Below, in pieces: positions 60,367 through 64,000 of a stretch of DNA of 64,000 nucleotides (the first letter of the stretch is position 1; each line of letters opens with the position of its first letter). Made by a program: the position numbers and the translations under genes. Origin of the DNA: Haloarchaeobius litoreus. GTDB lineage: Archaea; Halobacteriota; Halobacteria; Halobacteriales; Natrialbaceae. The notes beneath the pieces are model-generated. The model was not told where the DNA came from and searched no databases. It saw only the letters and a list, made by a program, of their open reading frames with translations. The stretch lies in contig NZ_JANHJR010000002.1 in assembly GCF_024495425.1 (NCBI RefSeq), forward strand, positions 682,001 through 746,000, in the 5' to 3' direction.

Positions 60367-61452
60367 ATGAGTTCCAGCACGTCACGACGGCGGTTCCTGC
60401 AGGCGGTCGGAGTCGGTAGCGCGACGGCCCTCGCGGGCTGTACCATCGGCAGTCAGCACGACGACCTCTCCGTCGTCGAGAACGAGCTGGGGAGCCCGGC
60501 GTCGCTCTCGCCGGCCGCACCGGTCGACGTCGACCGCGTCGCCGCCGATCCGCGGGACATCCCCGCACCCATCACGCGGACCGAACCGGCGACGATCGAG
60601 GTCGAGATGGAGACGACCGAGGTCACCGCCGAGGTCGAGCCCGGCGTCACGTTCACGTACATGACCTTCGACGGCCAGATCCCCGGGCCGATGGTCCGGG
60701 CGCGTGTCGGCGACACGGTCGACCTCACCATCCGGAACAACGAGGCGAACTCGATGGTCCACAACGTCGACTTCCACGCCGCCCGCGGCCCCGGCGGCGG
60801 TGCCGAGGCGACGACGGTCGCCCCCGGCGAGGAGGCCCGGCTCCGCTTCCAGGTCACCTACCCCGGCGCGTTCGTCTACCACTGTGCAGTGGCGAACGTC
60901 GACTACCACATCTCCGCGGGGATGTTCGGTCTCATCGTCGTCGAGCCCGAGGAGGGCCTGCCCGCGGTCGACCACGAGTTCTACCTCGGCCAGCACGAGC
61001 TCTACACGAACGGCGCGGCCGGCGAGGAGGGCCACCACGAGTTCGACTTCGAGGCGATGGCCGCCGAGGAGCCGACGTACGTGCTGATGAACGGCGAGAA
61101 GTACGCCATCGGCCCGCAGGGCTACGACGAGATGCAGGTGAACACGGGCGAGACGGTCCGGCTGTTCTACGCGGTCGGCGGCCCGAATCTCACGTCCGCG
61201 TTCCACCCCATCGGCAGCGTCTGGGACGAGGTCTGGGAGCAGGGAGCCCTTGCGAGCCAGCCAGACCGGTTCGTCCAGACGACGCCGGTCCTGCCCGGTT
61301 CCTCGGCCGTGGCGACGATGTCGTTCCCGGTGCCCGGTCCGGTCAAGCTCGTCGACCACGCGCTCAGCCGCGTGGCCAGAAAGGGCTGCCTCGCCGTCAT
61401 CGACGTCCAGGGGCCGGAGGACACCACGGTGTTCGACCCGGAGCCGGCGTAG
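60367..61452 (+). CDS. nirK: Copper-containing nitrite reductase
   Basis: A 361-residue enzyme that reduces nitrite to nitric oxide in denitrification. It is a Tat-type lipoprotein (SRRRFLQAVG then ALAGC near residue 25). Two cupredoxin domains follow. Type 1 copper ligands are H132, C173, H181 and M186; type 2 copper ligands H137, H172 and H331; catalytic D135 (in HNVDFH) and H280 (SAFHPIG). All expected ligands are present. The spacing C173-H181 is one residue shorter than in the Alcaligenes enzyme. It is divergent from a halocyanin gene, its likely electron donor. Confidence 0.93.
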   Translation: MSSSTSRRRFLQAVGVGSATALAGCTIGSQHDDLSVVENELGSPASLSPAAPVDVDRVAADPRDIPAPITRTEPATIEVEMETTEVTAEVEPGVTFTYMTFDGQIPGPMVRARVGDTVDLTIRNNEANSMVHNVDFHAARGPGGGAEATTVAPGEEARLRFQVTYPGAFVYHCAVANVDYHISAGMFGLIVVEPEEGLPAVDHEFYLGQHELYTNGAAGEEGHHEFDFEAMAAEEPTYVLMNGEKYAIGPQGYDEMQVNTGETVRLFYAVGGPNLTSAFHPIGSVWDEVWEQGALASQPDRFVQTTPVLPGSSAVATMSFPVPGPVKLVDHALSRVARKGCLAVIDVQGPEDTTVFDPEPA

Positions 61453-61493
61453 CCCGGCCGTGAACGCTCGGCCGGCTTCCGCGCGGGCCGCCC

Positions 61494-62714
61494 TCAGTCC
61501 AGACAGGCGGCCACGATTCTGAGCATCCGCTCCCCGCGCACCTCGTCGGCGAACAGCGGGACGCGGCGAACGTCGGTCCCGCGGAACAGCTCCTGTGCCT
61601 CCGCCAGCGCTGACTGCTGGACGTCCCAGCGGCGCTGGCAGAACTCGCAGTCCGCGAGGTTCGGCTTCACGAACTCGTCGGCGTCGACGGAGTCGGTCAC
61701 GTCGGCGAGGTCCTCCATCACCCGGTTGACGACGACCGTCCCGACGGGGATCTCGAAGTCGGCGAGCTGGGCGCGCAGCCGTCGGGACTCGAAGACGCTC
61801 ATCTCCTCGGGCACCATGACGATGCGGAAGTCGGTCTGTGCCGGGTCCCGCAGGACCGCACGCAGGCGCTCGATGCGGTCGGCCAGCTCGTCGAGGTCGG
61901 GCGACTGCTGGTTCTCGCCGTCGCCCCCGCCGAACATCCCGCCGAGCCCGCCCATCAGGCCACTGAGCCGCTCGCGCAGCTTGGCGATGCGGCCGACCAT
62001 CGTGTCCATGACCTCGGGAAGTTCGAGCAGGCGGAGCGTGTGGCCCGTCGGCGCGGTGTCGACGACGACGCGGTCGAAGCGCGGGTCGTCGAGGTACTCC
62101 AGAAAGAGCTGCATCGCGGCGGCCTCGTCCGCGCCGGGCATCGCGCCGCCGAACATCGAGCTCATGGGGTCCTCGCCGTCGCCGCCGAGCATGTCGCCGA
62201 GGCCGCCCATCGGTCCCTGTCCCATCGGGTCGTCGCCGCCCATCGGCCCCGCCTCGCCGGTCGTGTCGTCGCCGAACGGGTCGGCGGCCGCGTCGCCCCC
62301 GCCCGCGCCGCCGAACAGGGCCTCCCCCTCCGCCATCGCCTGCTCGGGGTCGATCTCCGCGGCGAACAGCGGAATGTCCTCGCGGATGCGCGTCGGCTCC
62401 GCTGGAATCTCCGTCTCGAACGTGTCAGACAGCGAGTGCGCCGGGTCCGTGGAGACGACGAGCGTGCGCGTGCCGTCGGCCGCGCTGGCGAGGCCCGTCG
62501 CGGCCGCCATCGTCGTCTTGCCGACGCCGCCCTTCCCGCCGTAGAGGACGTACTCCGGGGCATCGACGCCGTCCAGCGCGTCCGCCGTCGCCTCGTCGGT
62601 GTCCACCGCGTCGACCGAGATGCCGTCGGCCGGGTGCTGGGACTCGTCCTGCGCGTCCGTCGCGTCGTCGGCGTCCTCGACCTCGTCGACCGGGTCGACG
62701 CTGATGTCGCTCAT
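61494..62714 (-). CDS. ArsA/Get3-family ATPase with Met/Gly-rich insert
   Basis: A 406-residue P-loop ATPase. After an acidic tail of ~55 residues comes GKGGVGKTT (60-68), then VSTDPAHSLSDTF, VVVDTAPTGHTLRLLELP and a CEFC motif (CxxC, as in Get3/TRC40 zinc-linked dimers) near residue 360. Two inserts rich in Gly, Met and Asp interrupt the core: about 132-195 and 250-270. Archaeal members may act in tail-anchored protein targeting rather than arsenite export; no arsenic genes are nearby. Confidence 0.85.
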   Translation of the reverse strand: MSDISVDPVDEVEDADDATDAQDESQHPADGISVDAVDTDEATADALDGVDAPEYVLYGGKGGVGKTTMAAATGLASAADGTRTLVVSTDPAHSLSDTFETEIPAEPTRIREDIPLFAAEIDPEQAMAEGEALFGGAGGGDAAADPFGDDTTGEAGPMGGDDPMGQGPMGGLGDMLGGDGEDPMSSMFGGAMPGADEAAAMQLFLEYLDDPRFDRVVVDTAPTGHTLRLLELPEVMDTMVGRIAKLRERLSGLMGGLGGMFGGGDGENQQSPDLDELADRIERLRAVLRDPAQTDFRIVMVPEEMSVFESRRLRAQLADFEIPVGTVVVNRVMEDLADVTDSVDADEFVKPNLADCEFCQRRWDVQQSALAEAQELFRGTDVRRVPLFADEVRGERMLRIVAACLD

Positions 62715-62832
62715 ATGCGGGCGTATCGCCCGACGACTTGTGTACTAATCGGTCCCGCTATCGGTTGTGGGCCGGAGGCAGCGAGAGAGGGAAACGGGGC
62801 GCATCTTCTTTCCCCCACCTGTTGGGATAGCC

Positions 62833-63933
62833 TCACCCGAACCGCTCGGCGAGCCGGTCGGCGGCCTCCTCGACCCGGGGTGTGACGAGCGCGAACCGGA
62901 ACCAGTCGTCGAACGCGTCGCCGAAGGCCTCGCCGGGCATCCCGGCGACGCCGGCCTCGTCGATGAGTTCCTTCGTGTTCGCGACGGTGCCGGGGTAGCC
63001 GTCGAACCGGGCCATGACGTAGAACGCGCCGTCGGGCTCGGTGTACGCCGCACCGGCCTCGTCGAGGGCGTCGGTGAAGGTGTCCACGCGCTCGGCGAGC
63101 AGCTCGCGGTTGGCCTCGTGGTACGCCGGGTCGGTGTTCCGGAGCGCGTGGAGGACGGCGTGCTGGCCCGGGCGCGTGGTCGCGACGTTGACGAGCATGT
63201 GTCGGGCCTTCGCGGCCTCGACGTGTTCCTCGGGGAAGACGGCGTAGCCGACGCGGAAGCCCGTGATGGCGAACGTCTTCGAGAAGGAGTTCGTGACGAT
63301 GCGGTGGTCGGAGTCGACCGACAGCGCGCTCGAAAAGCGGCCCGAGCGGTCGTAGTGGTCGTACACCTCGTCGCTGACGAGGATGGCGTCGTGGTCCTCC
63401 GCGATGGCGACGAGTTCGCGGATGGTCGCCTCGGGGTAGACCGCGCCGGTCGGGTTGTTCGGCGAGTTGACGACGATGCAGGCGGTGTCGTCGCTGGCGG
63501 CCTCGCGGACGGCCGCGGGGTCGAGCGTGCCGTCGTCGTCGGTCGGGACGAACCGCTGTTTTCCGCCGAGCATCGAGGTCTTGCCCGGGTAGTACGGGTA
63601 GACGGGGTCCGTCAGGATGACCTCGTTGCCAGCACCGCGTTCGAGCGCGCGGGCCATCGCGAGGTAGTTCGCCTCGCCGCCCCCGTTCGTGACGACGACC
63701 TGTGACTCGTCGACGCCCCGGCGGTCCGCGATCTCCTCGCGCAGGTCGCGCAGTCCCTCCGAGGGCGCGTACTGGAACTCCGACTGGTCGAAGTCGGCGT
63801 ACTCGCGCAGGCCGTCGCGCAGGGACGCGGGTGGCTCCCAGTCGGGGTTCCCGCTGACCATGTCGACCACGTCGCGGTCGGCGTGGACCGCGTACGACAT
63901 GATCTCGAAGAACAGCGGTTTCTCGTACTCCAT
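62833..63933 (-). CDS. PLP-dependent aminotransferase (class I/II)
   Basis: A 366-residue aminotransferase. VTNGGGEANYLAMARAL binds the cofactor phosphate, NSPNNPTGAVYP and LVSDEVYDHYD supply Asn, Asp and Tyr contacts, and TNSFSKTFAITGFRVGY contains the Schiff-base Lys. The late RFALVTPRVEEAADRL holds the substrate-binding Arg. Substrate could be aspartate, an aromatic amino acid or alanine; nothing nearby decides. ATG 63933 gives the usual N-terminus; the frame is open to 63984. Confidence 0.9.
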   Translation of the reverse strand: MEYEKPLFFEIMSYAVHADRDVVDMVSGNPDWEPPASLRDGLREYADFDQSEFQYAPSEGLRDLREEIADRRGVDESQVVVTNGGGEANYLAMARALERGAGNEVILTDPVYPYYPGKTSMLGGKQRFVPTDDDGTLDPAAVREAASDDTACIVVNSPNNPTGAVYPEATIRELVAIAEDHDAILVSDEVYDHYDRSGRFSSALSVDSDHRIVTNSFSKTFAITGFRVGYAVFPEEHVEAAKARHMLVNVATTRPGQHAVLHALRNTDPAYHEANRELLAERVDTFTDALDEAGAAYTEPDGAFYVMARFDGYPGTVANTKELIDEAGVAGMPGEAFGDAFDDWFRFALVTPRVEEAADRLAERFG

Positions 63934-64000
63934 GGTCGCTCCATCGACGGGCGGATGGGTGTTTCTTTCGGGACCGGACGACACGCCCGGGGTAGGCGGT

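Noticed and set aside
62040-62885. Plus-strand open frame opposite the ArsA/Get3 gene
   Set aside because: Antisense shadow; the P-loop and CxxC motifs are on the minus strand.

Overview
The window reads as a continuous stretch of haloarchaeal (class Halobacteria) chromosome. The DNA is very GC-rich. The proteins are acidic, with Asp and Glu favoured over Lys. The genes are archaeal: thermosome, TFB, CetZ, NreA, halocyanin, Tat-exported lipoproteins and PGF-CTERM surface proteins. Many starts lie 25-30 bases downstream of an A/T-rich box, the layout of leaderless haloarchaeal transcripts, and I used this to choose between start codons. I found no rRNA, tRNA, CRISPR array, insertion sequence or prophage. 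The long open frames antisense to real genes are GC artefacts.

Layout. Positions 1-8.9 kb hold a truncated SAM-hydrolase-family gene, a TRIC-like channel, the thermosome, and mostly single housekeeping genes (amidohydrolase, glycosyltransferase, methyltransferase, F420/PPOX oxidoreductase, HTH regulator, MBL hydrolase, YkgJ protein, TRAM protein). From 9.1 to 18.4 kb come a radical SAM protein, a DUF429 protein, two tandem secreted zinc-peptidase-like proteins with calcium-binding repeats and PGF-CTERM anchors, then a zinc ribbon, Hsp20 and two tandem paralogous Tat lipoproteins. From 18.4 to 29.7 kb are an oxidase/creatininase-family pair, RDD and MFS membrane proteins, a NUDIX CoA pyrophosphatase, a GPGS-like glycosyltransferase, an aldo/keto reductase and a DHH phosphoesterase.

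From 39.9 down to about 30.2 kb lies the most interesting block. It is a compact eight-gene operon built around a secretion ATPase (T2SSE) and a TadC/FlaJ-like membrane protein (T2SSF). The other genes are haloarchaea-specific, and three of them begin with pilin-like N-termini. I read it as an uncharacterised type IV filament/Tad-like machine. It is divergent from a cetZ tubulin gene. Its last frame runs, without a stop, through the next gene.

From 41 to 54.5 kb lies information processing and repair: alkaline-phosphatase-type enzyme, pyrophosphatase, a RosR-like regulator, RNase HI, TFB, NreA, Mut7-C RNase and PolX. From 55 to 64 kb come a rhomboid protease with an AN1 finger next to endonuclease V, an SDR, glycerate kinase, a denitrification pair (two-domain halocyanin divergent from NirK), a Get3/ArsA ATPase with a Met/Gly-rich insert, and an aminotransferase. 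Two copies of a modular dispersed repeat sit in the intergenic gaps near 27.4 and 54.6 kb.
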